This document shows, piece after piece, positions 16,255 through 24,283 of a DNA stretch of 64,000 bases. This DNA is from DASZTV01 sp035547515. GTDB lineage: Bacteria > Actinomycetota > Actinomycetes > JAFAQI01. The notes under the pieces are model-generated. The model ran no database searches. It worked only from the letters and a program-made list of their open reading frames with translations, and was not told the origin of the DNA. The position numbers and the translations under genes are program-made. The stretch's first letter is position 1; every line of letters begins with the position of its first letter. The DNA lies in NCBI GenBank assembly GCA_035547515.1, contig DASZUS010000079.1:62001-126000 (forward strand), given 5' to 3'.

Positions 16255-16952
16255 CGCCGCCGCATCGCCGGAACCCCACGCAGCGCCTCGACGGCGATCT
16301 TCGTGGACATCTTCGAGCTTCCGGCGACCCGCTCGTGGAAGACGATCGGCACCTCGCGCACCCGAGCGCCGGCCGCTCGCGCCCGCATGGTCATCTCGAT
16401 CTGGAAGGCGTAGCCGTCGCTTGCCGTGCTCGCCGGATCGAGCTTGCTGAGCAGGTCGGCCCGCCACGCCTTGAAGCCCCCTGTCAGGTCGTGAATCGGG
16501 CAGCTGAGCAACGCGCGCGCGTAGACGTTGCCGGCGCGCGAGAGCCAGAGCCGGTGAAGGCTCCAGCCCTCGATGCCGCCGCCGCGCATATAGCGGGACC
16601 CGATCACGAGGTCGGCGTCGTCGAGAGCCGCGGTGAGGCGGTCGATGTCCTGCGGGTCGTGGGAGCCGTCGGCATCCATCTGCACGACGGCGGTCGGTGA
16701 CAGCTCGCGCACGGCGTACTCGAAGCCCGCGGCGTACGCGCGACCGAGCCCGGACTTGCCCTCGCGGCTGAGCAGCCGGACCCGCTCGGGCAGCTCTGCC
16801 GCGAGCTTGCCGACGATCTCGCCGGTGCCGTCGGGAGAACTGTCGTCGACGACGAGCAAGACAGGTGCGCACGGGCGGCTGAGCACGTCGTGTGCCATCT
16901 TCTCGATGTTGGCGCGCTCGTTGTACGTCGGCATGACGACGACCACGGACAT
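16230..16952 (-). CDS. Polyprenol-phosphate mannose synthase-like glycosyltransferase (GT2)
   Basis: A 240-residue cytosolic-face GT2 enzyme expected to transfer mannose from GDP-mannose to polyprenyl phosphate. Motifs are PTYNERANI, VVDDSSPDGTG, QMDADGSHDP (metal binding), GSRYMRGGGIEGW and DLTGGFKAWR, all typical of DPM1/Ppm1. It has no C-terminal membrane anchor and no fused acyltransferase. The GDP-mannose could come from the transferase at 47007. It is transcribed divergently from the CDP-ribitol synthase-like gene. Confidence 0.88.
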   Translation of the reverse strand: MSVVVVMPTYNERANIEKMAHDVLSRPCAPVLLVVDDSSPDGTGEIVGKLAAELPERVRLLSREGKSGLGRAYAAGFEYAVRELSPTAVVQMDADGSHDPQDIDRLTAALDDADLVIGSRYMRGGGIEGWSLHRLWLSRAGNVYARALLSCPIHDLTGGFKAWRADLLSKLDPASTASDGYAFQIEMTMRARAAGARVREVPIVFHERVAGSSKMSTKIAVEALRGVPAMRRRYSRSSSA

Positions 16953-16958
16953 CTGATC

Positions 16959-16964
16959 AAGGTA
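16959..16964 (-). promoter_or_regulatory. Leaderless -10 of the polyprenol-phosphate mannose synthase-like gene
   Basis: TACCTT, 6 nt before ATG 16952 on the minus strand. Confidence 0.5.
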
Positions 16965-17009
16965 TCCGCGTTACCTGAGGGAAAACTCAGGGTTTCCTCA
17001 GTCACCTAT

Positions 17010-17015
17010 TAGGGT
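17010..17015 (+). promoter_or_regulatory. Leaderless -10 of the CDP-ribitol synthase-like gene
   Basis: TAGGGT, 8 nt before ATG 17024; no SD. Confidence 0.55.
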
Positions 17016-17023
17016 GCCCGGGC

Positions 17024-18421
17024 ATGACGGGGAAGTCGGCAGGGCTGCCTACGGTCGCCGTCATCCTCGCCGGCGGAGTCGGCACCCGGATCGGGCTGAG
17101 CATCCCCAAACAGCTGCTGAAGATCGCCGGCAAGCCGGTGATCGAGCACACGCTGTCGGCGTTCGAGGCGGCGCCCGAGATCGACGAGATCGTGGTGCTG
17201 ATGACGCCCGACCACCTCGACGAGGTACGCGGAATCGTCGGCGATCGCGGCTTCCGCAAGGTGACCGCGGTGATCGAGGGTGGCCGCACCCGCAACGACT
17301 CCACGCGCAACGCGATCGCCCACCTTGGCGAGCGGGAGTGCAACGTGCTCTTCCACGACGCGGTGCGGCCGCTGGTGAGCCAGCGGATCCTCCGCGAGTG
17401 CGTCAACGCGTTGCGGCACTACGAGGCGGTCGACGTCGGCATCCCGTCGGCGGACACGATCGTCGTCGTGGACGACAACGGCGTGATCACCGACATTCCC
17501 GACCGGTCGCGGCTGCGCCGCGGGCAGACGCCTCAGGGCTTCCGGCTCTCGACGATCCGGCGGGCCTACGAGCTCGCGATGCAGGACCCGACGTTCACCT
17601 CGACCGACGACTGCAGCGCCGTGCTGAAGTACCTGCCCGAGGTGGCGATCCACATGGTCGAGGGGTCCGACCAGAACCTGAAGGTCACCGCGCCCGTCGA
17701 TCTGTTCATCGCCGACAAGCTCTTCCAGCTCGGCTCGGCGGCTGTCGATCCGCTGCCGAACCGGGAGGCATACGTCGAGGCGCTGCGCGGCCGCGTGGCT
17801 GTCGTGTTCGGCGGCAGCTCTGGGATCGGCGCGCACGTGGTCTCGCTGCTCGAGTCCTACGGCGCGACGGTCCACGCCTTCAGCCGCACGACGACCGGAA
17901 CCGATGTCGGCAATCCCTACCACGTCCGCGCGGCGCTCGAGGCCGCGCACGCGAAGGACGGGCGCATCGACTTCATCGTCGTGACCGCCGGCGTGCTGAC
18001 CACGGGATCGCTTGCGGAGGTCGACGACGCGACAGTCGAGGAGACGATCGCGGTCAACTACGTCGCTCCGGTGCAGATCGCCCGGCTCGGAGTCGGCTAT
18101 CTCGCGCAGACCAAGGGCCAGCTGCTGCTGTTCACCTCGAGCAGCTACACCCGCGGCCGAGCCGGCTACAGCCTCTACTCCTCCGCGAAGGCAGGCGTGG
18201 TCAACCTCACGCAGGCGCTCGCCGACGAGTGGCTCTCGCTCGGCGTACAGGTCAACTGCATCAACCCGGAACGGACCGCGACGCCGATGCGCGAGAAGGC
18301 GTTCGGCGCCGAGCCGGCCTCCGAGCTGCTCGCTCCCACCGAGGTCGCGCGCAGTGCGGTCGACGTGCTGGTCTCCGACATCACTGGCCAGGTCGTCGAC
18401 GTACGCCGCGACCTGGCGTAG
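17024..18421 (+). CDS. Bifunctional cytidylyltransferase/short-chain reductase (Bcs1/TarI-TarJ-like)
   Basis: A 465-residue fusion. The N-terminal domain (approx. 1-235) is an IspD/TarI cytidylyltransferase with ILAGGVGTRIG, the PKQ lysine, FHDAVRP and RGQTPQGF. The C-terminal domain (approx. 255-465) is a short-chain dehydrogenase with VFGGSSGIG and the catalytic YSSAK after a serine-rich strand. This order is that of Haemophilus Bcs1, which reduces ribulose 5-phosphate and activates ribitol 5-phosphate to CDP-ribitol. Together with the adjacent exporter this suggests a ribitol-phosphate polymer. A housekeeping IspD role is less likely because of the reductase fusion. Confidence 0.82.
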   Translation: MTGKSAGLPTVAVILAGGVGTRIGLSIPKQLLKIAGKPVIEHTLSAFEAAPEIDEIVVLMTPDHLDEVRGIVGDRGFRKVTAVIEGGRTRNDSTRNAIAHLGERECNVLFHDAVRPLVSQRILRECVNALRHYEAVDVGIPSADTIVVVDDNGVITDIPDRSRLRRGQTPQGFRLSTIRRAYELAMQDPTFTSTDDCSAVLKYLPEVAIHMVEGSDQNLKVTAPVDLFIADKLFQLGSAAVDPLPNREAYVEALRGRVAVVFGGSSGIGAHVVSLLESYGATVHAFSRTTTGTDVGNPYHVRAALEAAHAKDGRIDFIVVTAGVLTTGSLAEVDDATVEETIAVNYVAPVQIARLGVGYLAQTKGQLLLFTSSSYTRGRAGYSLYSSAKAGVVNLTQALADEWLSLGVQVNCINPERTATPMREKAFGAEPASELLAPTEVARSAVDVLVSDITGQVVDVRRDLA

Positions 18422-18424
18422 TCC

Positions 18425-18613
18425 TCAGACCTTCGTCCGGGTGCCTTTGACCAGGCCGCTCGCGACCCAGGGGCTCAGCGGCCGGCGAAGCGGCTGCGGC
18501 TCCTCGGCCGGTGCCGCGTCGCGCAACGCCACCACCGCAACGAGAGCAGCAAGCTCCTCGTCGCTCGGCTCGCCACCTTTGATGATCCGCAACCGGGGTG
18601 GGTTTTCGGTCAC
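18425..18613 (-). CDS. accE: Acyl-CoA carboxylase epsilon subunit
   Basis: A small protein of about 62 residues with the actinobacterial AccE pattern: LRIIKGGEPSDEELAALVAVV, a charged linker, then SPWVASGL near the end. Epsilon subunits stabilise the alpha-beta carboxylase complex. It lies just downstream of the beta subunit gene on the same strand. GTG 18613 is the likely start; a TTG at 18649 would add 12 residues. Confidence 0.8.
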   Translation of the reverse strand: MTENPPRLRIIKGGEPSDEELAALVAVVALRDAAPAEEPQPLRRPLSPWVASGLVKGTRTKV

Positions 18614-18662
18614 TCGGGGCCCCCGCGGAGTTGTGAGCGCAGCGGGCAACTGCGTGGGGTAT

Positions 18663-20258
18663 TCACAGCGGGATGTTGCCGTGCTTCTTGGGGGGCAGCG
18701 ACTCGCGCTTGGTCCGCAGCAGTCGCAGTGCGCGGATCACCTCGATGCGGGTCACGGACGGCTTGATCACGGCGTCGACGTAGCCGCGCTCCGCCGCGAT
18801 GTAGGGGTTGGCGAAATGGTCTTCGTAGTCGGTGACCAGCTCCTTGCGGGTGGCGTCCGGGTCGGCGGCATCGGCCAGCGTGCGGCGGTGCAGGATGTTG
18901 ACCGCGCCCTGCGCGCCCATGACGGCGATCTCGGCGGTCGGCCAGGCCAGGTTGATGTCGGCGCGCAGGTGCTTGGAGCCCATGACGTCGTACGCCCCGC
19001 CGTAGGCCTTGCGGGTGATGACGGTGACCTTCGGCACGGTCGCCTCGGCGTAGGCGTAGAGCAGCTTCGCGCCGCGGCGGATGATGCCGTTCCACTCCTG
19101 TGAGGTGCCGGGAAGGAATCCGGGCACGTCGACGAAGGTCAGCACCGGGATGTTGAAGGCGTCGCAGGTGCGCACGAAGCGCGCCGCCTTCTCGGAGGCG
19201 TCGATGTCCAGCGTCCCCGCGAACTGCATGGGCTGGTTCGCCACGACGCCCACGGAGTGGCCGTCGACCCGGGCGAAGCCGCAGACGATGTTGGGAGCGA
19301 ACAGCGCCTGCACCTGCAGGAAGTCGCCGTCGTCGACCACGTGCTCGATGACGGTGACGATGTCGTAGGGCTGGTTCGGCGAGTCCGGGATGAACGTGTC
19401 GAGGAAGACCTCCGGCGCCTCGGAGTCGAGGTCGACCTCGTCGTAGGACGGCGCCTGCTCCATGTTGTTGCTGGGCAGGAAGGCAAGCAGCGCACGGGCG
19501 AGCTCGAGGGCGTCGCTCTCGTCGGCTGCCATGAAGTGCGCCACCCCGGACTTGGAGTTGTGGGTGTGCGCGCCGCCCAGGTCCTCCATCGTCACGTCCT
19601 CGCCGGTGACCGTCTTGATCACGTCCGGGCCGGTGATGAACATGTGCGAGGTCTGGTCGACCATGATCGTGAAGTCCGTGATGGCGGGCGAGTACACCGC
19701 TCCGCCGGCGCACGGGCCCATGATCAGCGAGATCTGCGGGATCACGCCGGACGCCATGACGTTGCGGTAGAAGATCTCGGCATACAGGCCGAGCGCCACG
19801 ACGCCTTCCTGGATCCGGGCACCTCCGGAGTCGTTGAGGCCGACCACCGGGCAGCCGGTCTTCATGGCGAGGTCCATGACCTTGCAGATCTTCTCGCCGA
19901 AGACCTCGCCGAGGGATCCGCCGAAGACGGTGAAGTCCTGGCTGAACACGCAGATCTGCCGGCCGTGCACGGTGCCGTACCCGGTGACCACCCCGTCGCC
20001 GTAGGGGCGGTTGCCGTACATGTCGAAGTCGTGCGCGCGGTGGCGAGCGAAGGCATCGAGCTCGACGAACGACCCCGGATCGAGCAGTGCCTCGATCCGC
20101 TCGCGAGCGGTCATCTTGCCTTTGGCGTGCTGCTTCTCGATCGCGGCCTGCGAGCCGGCGTGGACGGCATCATCGATGTGGCGCTCGAGCGCGGCGAGCC
20201 GTCCCGCCGTCGTGCGGGGGTCGAGGCCGTCGGCGGGCGACGCGGGTTGTGCGGTCAT
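18663..20258 (-). CDS. accB: Acyl-CoA carboxylase beta subunit (acetyl/propionyl-CoA type)
   Basis: A 531-residue carboxyltransferase that moves the carboxyl group from biotin to an acyl-CoA. It shows both crotonase-fold halves: GLNDSGGARIQEGV and MGPCAGGAVYSPA in the first, VDVPGFLPGT and RKAYGGAYDVMGS in the second. The pairing with accE and the divergent birA suits the main acetyl/propionyl-CoA carboxylase. The ATG at 20258 is preferred because a TACGCT -10 lies 8 nt upstream and the frame beyond runs through birA. Confidence 0.92.
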   Translation of the reverse strand: MTAQPASPADGLDPRTTAGRLAALERHIDDAVHAGSQAAIEKQHAKGKMTARERIEALLDPGSFVELDAFARHRAHDFDMYGNRPYGDGVVTGYGTVHGRQICVFSQDFTVFGGSLGEVFGEKICKVMDLAMKTGCPVVGLNDSGGARIQEGVVALGLYAEIFYRNVMASGVIPQISLIMGPCAGGAVYSPAITDFTIMVDQTSHMFITGPDVIKTVTGEDVTMEDLGGAHTHNSKSGVAHFMAADESDALELARALLAFLPSNNMEQAPSYDEVDLDSEAPEVFLDTFIPDSPNQPYDIVTVIEHVVDDGDFLQVQALFAPNIVCGFARVDGHSVGVVANQPMQFAGTLDIDASEKAARFVRTCDAFNIPVLTFVDVPGFLPGTSQEWNGIIRRGAKLLYAYAEATVPKVTVITRKAYGGAYDVMGSKHLRADINLAWPTAEIAVMGAQGAVNILHRRTLADAADPDATRKELVTDYEDHFANPYIAAERGYVDAVIKPSVTRIEVIRALRLLRTKRESLPPKKHGNIPL

Positions 20259-20265
20259 GAGGCCG

Positions 20266-20272
20266 TAGCGTA
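20266..20272. promoter_or_regulatory. Shared bidirectional -10 of accB and birA
   Basis: The seven bases TAGCGTA read as TAGCGT for birA (7 nt before GTG 20279) and as TACGCT on the minus strand for accB (8 nt before ATG 20258). Both genes would be leaderless and their -10 hexamers overlap by five bases. Confidence 0.6.
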
Positions 20273-20278
20273 CGGCGC

Positions 20279-21085
20279 GTGCCGGCGAGCCGTTGGAGTG
20301 ACCTGGCTCGGCCTCCGCTGTCGCAACAGCGGCTGCAGCGAGACCTGGCCGGGGACCTCTGGCGCGAGATCCGGGTCGTCGACACCACCGTCTCCACGAA
20401 CGCCGATCTCGCACGCGAAGCAAGGTCCGGTGCGCCCGAGGGACTCGTGCTCGTCGCCGAGCACCAGACGTCGGGCAGGGGACGTCTCGACCGCCAGTGG
20501 GAGTCCCCACCACGCGCCGGGCTGACGTTCTCCGCGCTGCTTCGGCCATCGCTCGACCTGGCGCAGCTGAGTCTGCTCCCGCTGATCGCCGGGCTCGCAA
20601 CGGTTGAGGCGGTGTCCGCGGTCTGCGGCATCGAGACCATGCTCAAGTGGCCTAACGACGTGCTGGTCGACGGCCGCAAGCTGGCCGGCCTGCTGGTCGA
20701 GCTCGCCGGCGGCGCCGCCGTGATCGGCATCGGTATCAACGTCTCCACGCGCGAGGACGAGCTGCCGATCGAGCGAGCGACCAGCATCGCGCTCGCCGGC
20801 GGCGTGACCGACCGCGAGCCGCTGCTCAAAGAGGTGCTGCGCTCACTGGCTCGCCGGTACGAGAGCTGGCGATGGTCCGGCGACGCGGCGTCGGTGATGC
20901 CGACCTATCGCGAGAGATGCGAGACGATTGGTGCGGAGGTCGCGCTCGAGCTGCCTGGGGGAGACGTGGTGCACGGTACGGCGGTGGACGTCGACGACAC
21001 CGGCCGGCTGGTGGTCGCCGATCCCGAGACCGGGAAACGGCAGGCCTGGCTGGTGGGCGACGTGACACACGCACGGAGGGCATAA
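20279..21085 (+). CDS. birA: Biotin-[acetyl-CoA-carboxylase] ligase
   Basis: A 268-residue biotin protein ligase that adenylates biotin and attaches it to the BCCP lysine (here, Lys546 of accA). Motifs are TNADLA, the biotinyl-AMP loop SGRGRLDRQW, LKWPNDVLVDGRKLAGLLVE and GIGINVS; the SH3-like C-terminal domain is present. There is no N-terminal helix-turn-helix, so it is a group I ligase without repressor function. It is followed without a gap by the PH-domain gene. Confidence 0.94.
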   Translation: MPASRWSDLARPPLSQQRLQRDLAGDLWREIRVVDTTVSTNADLAREARSGAPEGLVLVAEHQTSGRGRLDRQWESPPRAGLTFSALLRPSLDLAQLSLLPLIAGLATVEAVSAVCGIETMLKWPNDVLVDGRKLAGLLVELAGGAAVIGIGINVSTREDELPIERATSIALAGGVTDREPLLKEVLRSLARRYESWRWSGDAASVMPTYRERCETIGAEVALELPGGDVVHGTAVDVDDTGRLVVADPETGKRQAWLVGDVTHARRA

Positions 21086-21586
21086 GTGGGTTTCCCGGAG
21101 AACATCCTCGACAGCGACGAGCACGTCGTCCGCAACCTCCGCCCGCACTGGCGCCGGGTCGCCGGACCGGTGGTTCTTGCGCCGATCGTGGTTGGCCTGG
21201 CGTCGTACGGCTGGTTCTCCCTGCCTGACGACTCGGCGCGCAAGGTGCTGCGCTGGGTGATCTTCGTCGTAGCGCTGGTGATCCTGCTCTGGTGGTCGGT
21301 TCGGCCTTTCCTGTTCTGGTTGACGACGCGGTACGTCGTCACCGACCGCCGGGTGCTGATGCGCCGCGGCGTCCTGTCCCGCAACGGCCGCGACGTACCC
21401 CTCACCCGGATCAACGACGTCTCCTTCAACCGCACGATCGTCGAGCGGCTGTTCGGCTCGGGCACCCTCGTGATCGAGTCGGCCGGCGACCGCGGGCAGG
21501 TGTCGCTCAACGACGTGCCGCACGTCGAAGAGGTGCAGCGCGACATCTACCGCCTCGTCGAGGACGAGGCGCAGCGGCTTCGTTGA
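21086..21586 (+). CDS. PH-domain (bPH2/DUF304) membrane protein
   Basis: A 166-residue protein with two adjacent hydrophobic helices (approx. 27-46 and 56-75) followed by a bacterial PH-like domain, including TTRYVVTDRRVLMRRGV and PLTRINDVSF, typical of DUF304. Its role is unknown; relatives are linked to envelope stress or protein secretion. GGAGGG at 21075-21080 supports GTG 21086, and it probably shares a transcript with birA. Confidence 0.82.
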   Translation: MGFPENILDSDEHVVRNLRPHWRRVAGPVVLAPIVVGLASYGWFSLPDDSARKVLRWVIFVVALVILLWWSVRPFLFWLTTRYVVTDRRVLMRRGVLSRNGRDVPLTRINDVSFNRTIVERLFGSGTLVIESAGDRGQVSLNDVPHVEEVQRDIYRLVEDEAQRLR

Positions 21587-21620
21587 GCTCGCGAGTTTCT
21601 GAGTTCGCTTTGATGGTCGC

Positions 21621-23306
21621 GTGGAGACGCTGACCTTCCCGGTTCCCGGCCGTCGCGGTTGGGCGCTGGTGACCCTGCTGTTCTCCGCCACGGCGCTCGC
21701 GCTTGCAGCGGCGGCCGAAGGCTGGCAGTGGGTCGTCGTCGGCTCGTTGCTCGCCGCCTTCGCGGCGGAGCTGGTGGCCGCGCGGTTCGCGCCTCGGGCG
21801 CTCGAGCTGATGGCCGAGTCGGGGCTCGCGATGCCGATCCGGCTCGCGCTCGCACTGTTGGCGGTCGTGCTGCTCGCCGCCACCACCGCGGCGACCCCGC
21901 TCACGGCTGGGGCGGCAGTCGCTGCCGCGCTCGTCGTCATTGCGGCCGCGGGGCTCGAACGGCTGCGGATGTGGGTGGTGCGGATCCGCCGGGTCCCGCT
22001 GCGGGCGCGACGGCTCGACCTCGGCGAGTTCCGGCTTCCCCCCAAGGCGCCTCGGCTCGCGATGGCGCCGATGGGCCTCGACGCCGGGTTCCCGCTGCTT
22101 GCCGCGATCGGGCTGGCGGTGTCGGCGCAAGCAGGTGGGACCCTCGCGGGCGCGATCGGTCTCGCGCTCGCCGCACTCGGCGCGCTGCTGTCACCAGCGG
22201 TGCTCGGGGTGCTGGTCAGGCGTGACCTGCGATCGAAGCTTCGCGAGCGCGCGGTAGTCGCGACGTCGGCCGCCGTCGAGCGGCTGCGCCCTGAGGTGAT
22301 CCTCTACTTCGCCGGGTCGGTGGAGGAGCTCTACCAGCTGCGGATGTGGTTCGCGCCCGTCGCCAAGCTGCAGCGCCGGACGCTGGTCGTGGTGCGCAGC
22401 GACCTCGCGATGGACCTGCTCGACCGGGTGCCGTTCCCGGTGGTGTCCTCGCCGTACAACGGGATGATCGACGCCCTGCCACTGCCGCCTCGGGTCGTGA
22501 CGCTGTTCCCGACGCACAGCGGCAACAACCTGTCGATGGTGCGCCGACGGGAGACCTACTGCGTCTTCGTCGGGCACGGCGACAGCGACAAGCCGGACAG
22601 CTCCAATCCCTACGCCCGCCTCTACGACGAGGTCTGGGTGGCTGGTCCCCTCGGCCGCCGGCGCTATGCGGAGGCAGCGGTCGGCGTCCGCGACGAGGCG
22701 ATCCACGAGGTCGGCCGGCCGCAGTTCGTCCCCTCGCAGGAGCCGTTGCCGCAGCCGCCGGTCATCGTCTACGCGCCGACCTGGGAGGGATGGGGCGGCG
22801 ATGACCACCACAGCTCGTTGGCACACGCCGGGCTGGCGGTGGTGGACGCGCTCCGCGCGGTTCCCGGCATCACGCTGCAGTACCGGCCGCATCCGCTGAC
22901 CGGGGTGCGCGATCCCGGTGTACGGCGCGTCAACGAGGAGATCATCGAACGCGTGGGACGGGTACCCGAGGGCGAGCGGATCGAGGTGACGTTCGGCCGC
23001 GCCGCCGGGCTGATCACCGATGTGTCCAGCACCGTCTCGGAGTACCTTCCCTTCGACCGGCCCTATGCCCTCATCGACACCAGGCCACTCGGGCGCCGCG
23101 CCTATACGAAGCGATTCCCGTCGACGGCCGGCGCCTTCTTGCTCGGCCCGGACCTGGCCGGGCTCGATGGCTTCCTCGACGCCGCCCGCGGCGCCAAGGA
23201 CCCGACCGCCCGGGCTCGGCGTGCGCTGATCGCCGACGCGCTCGGCGATCCTGCTACCTCCCAGGAGCGATTCGCGGCGGCCGTCGAGCGGGCGCTGTCG
23301 GCATGA
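21621..23306 (+). CDS. Membrane protein with a TagB/TagF-like CDP-alditol phosphotransferase domain
   Basis: A 561-residue protein. Residues 1-200 hold about six hydrophobic helices. The remainder resembles the CDP-glycerol glycerophosphotransferase family: VGHGDSDKP, YAPTWEGW, a YRPHPLTG histidine motif and LITDVSSTVSEYLPFDRP. Such enzymes transfer glycerol- or ribitol-phosphate from CDP-alditols to teichoic-acid chains. The CDP-ribitol synthase-like gene 3 kb upstream could supply the donor. The start is uncertain, since neither an SD nor a clear -10 precedes GTG 21621. Its stop overlaps the next start (ATGA). Confidence 0.75.
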   Translation: METLTFPVPGRRGWALVTLLFSATALALAAAAEGWQWVVVGSLLAAFAAELVAARFAPRALELMAESGLAMPIRLALALLAVVLLAATTAATPLTAGAAVAAALVVIAAAGLERLRMWVVRIRRVPLRARRLDLGEFRLPPKAPRLAMAPMGLDAGFPLLAAIGLAVSAQAGGTLAGAIGLALAALGALLSPAVLGVLVRRDLRSKLRERAVVATSAAVERLRPEVILYFAGSVEELYQLRMWFAPVAKLQRRTLVVVRSDLAMDLLDRVPFPVVSSPYNGMIDALPLPPRVVTLFPTHSGNNLSMVRRRETYCVFVGHGDSDKPDSSNPYARLYDEVWVAGPLGRRRYAEAAVGVRDEAIHEVGRPQFVPSQEPLPQPPVIVYAPTWEGWGGDDHHSSLAHAGLAVVDALRAVPGITLQYRPHPLTGVRDPGVRRVNEEIIERVGRVPEGERIEVTFGRAAGLITDVSSTVSEYLPFDRPYALIDTRPLGRRAYTKRFPSTAGAFLLGPDLAGLDGFLDAARGAKDPTARARRALIADALGDPATSQERFAAAVERALSA

Positions 23307-24283
23307 CAGAGCCGCTGGACCAGTTCGACCCCGCGGAGCTCGAGCGTGAGCTGCTCGGCGGTGAGCGGCGCTACACCCGCGGCGAGGTCGCCGAGCTCAC
23401 CGGGGTTCCCATCGAGCGATGCACCGAGCTCTGGAACGCGCTCGGCTTCGCCGACGTGGACGACGGGGTACGCGCCTTCACCGACCGTGACGTCTGGGCC
23501 GTGCAGACCGTCACCGCGCTTGGGGACGCTGGTTGGCTCGACCCCGAGCTGCAGGTGTCGATGGCCAGGGCACTCGGGCAGTCGCTGTCGCGTCTCGCCG
23601 ACTGGCAGCTGGCCGCCATCGGGCTGATGATCGATCCGGAGGCGGCGCCGGACCAGGCGATGCACCGCGCCGAGGAGCTGGTCCCGGTGGTCGAGCAGCT
23701 GATCGGCTATGTCTGGCGCCGCCACCTGGCCGCCGCCGCCGGCCGCGCGCTTGCCGCCGGGATCGACGAGTTCGCCTCCAGCACGCTCGCCGTCGGGTTC
23801 GCTGATCTGGTCGGCTTCACGAGCCTGACCCGCGAGATCGACGAGCACGAGCTCGGCGTACTGGTCGAGCGTTTCGAAGGTCTCGCTTCGGACATCGTCG
23901 CGACCGGCGGCGGCCGGGTGATCAAGACGATCGGCGACGAGATCCTGTTCGTCGCTGATGACGCCGCGACGGCCGCCGAGCTCGGAATCCGGCTGGCCGA
24001 GCAGGTGCCGCACCACGCGGCGTTGCCGGAGCTTCGCGTCGGCATGGCCTATGGGACGGTCCTGTCCCGTTTGGGAGACGTGTACGGCGAGCCGGTCAAC
24101 ATCGCGAGCCGGCTTACGTCGATCGCGCGGCCAGGGTCCGTTCTCGTCGACCGGGCGTTCGCCGAAGAGCTTCATGGCGACCCCGCGTGGCGGCTGCGCC
24201 GGGTGCCTCCGCGCCCGGTGCGCGGCTACGCCCTGCTGCAGCCGCTGCGGCTGCGCCGCGCCGACGTAGCCTCGTCCGAATGA
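23303..24283 (+). CDS. Class III adenylate/guanylate cyclase with an N-terminal regulatory domain
   Basis: A 326-residue cytosolic cyclase. The N-terminal 150 residues contain a MerR-like stretch (YTRGEVAELTGVP ... FTDRDVWAV) and helices like the regulatory domain of the mycobacterial Rv1264/Rv2212 cyclases. The catalytic domain has both metal aspartates (GFADLVGFTSL and GDEILF), the purine-binding lysine in VIKTIGDE and the transition-state pair in VNIASRLT. An ATP-cyclase is expected. It is coupled to the TagF-like gene by ATGA. Confidence 0.88.
   Translation: MTEPLDQFDPAELERELLGGERRYTRGEVAELTGVPIERCTELWNALGFADVDDGVRAFTDRDVWAVQTVTALGDAGWLDPELQVSMARALGQSLSRLADWQLAAIGLMIDPEAAPDQAMHRAEELVPVVEQLIGYVWRRHLAAAAGRALAAGIDEFASSTLAVGFADLVGFTSLTREIDEHELGVLVERFEGLASDIVATGGGRVIKTIGDEILFVADDAATAAELGIRLAEQVPHHAALPELRVGMAYGTVLSRLGDVYGEPVNIASRLTSIARPGSVLVDRAFAEELHGDPAWRLRRVPPRPVRGYALLQPLRLRRADVASSE
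24267..24272 (+). promoter_or_regulatory. Leaderless -10 of the HMG-CoA lyase gene
   Basis: TAGCCT, 7 nt before ATG 24280, inside the 3' end of the cyclase gene. Confidence 0.5.
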
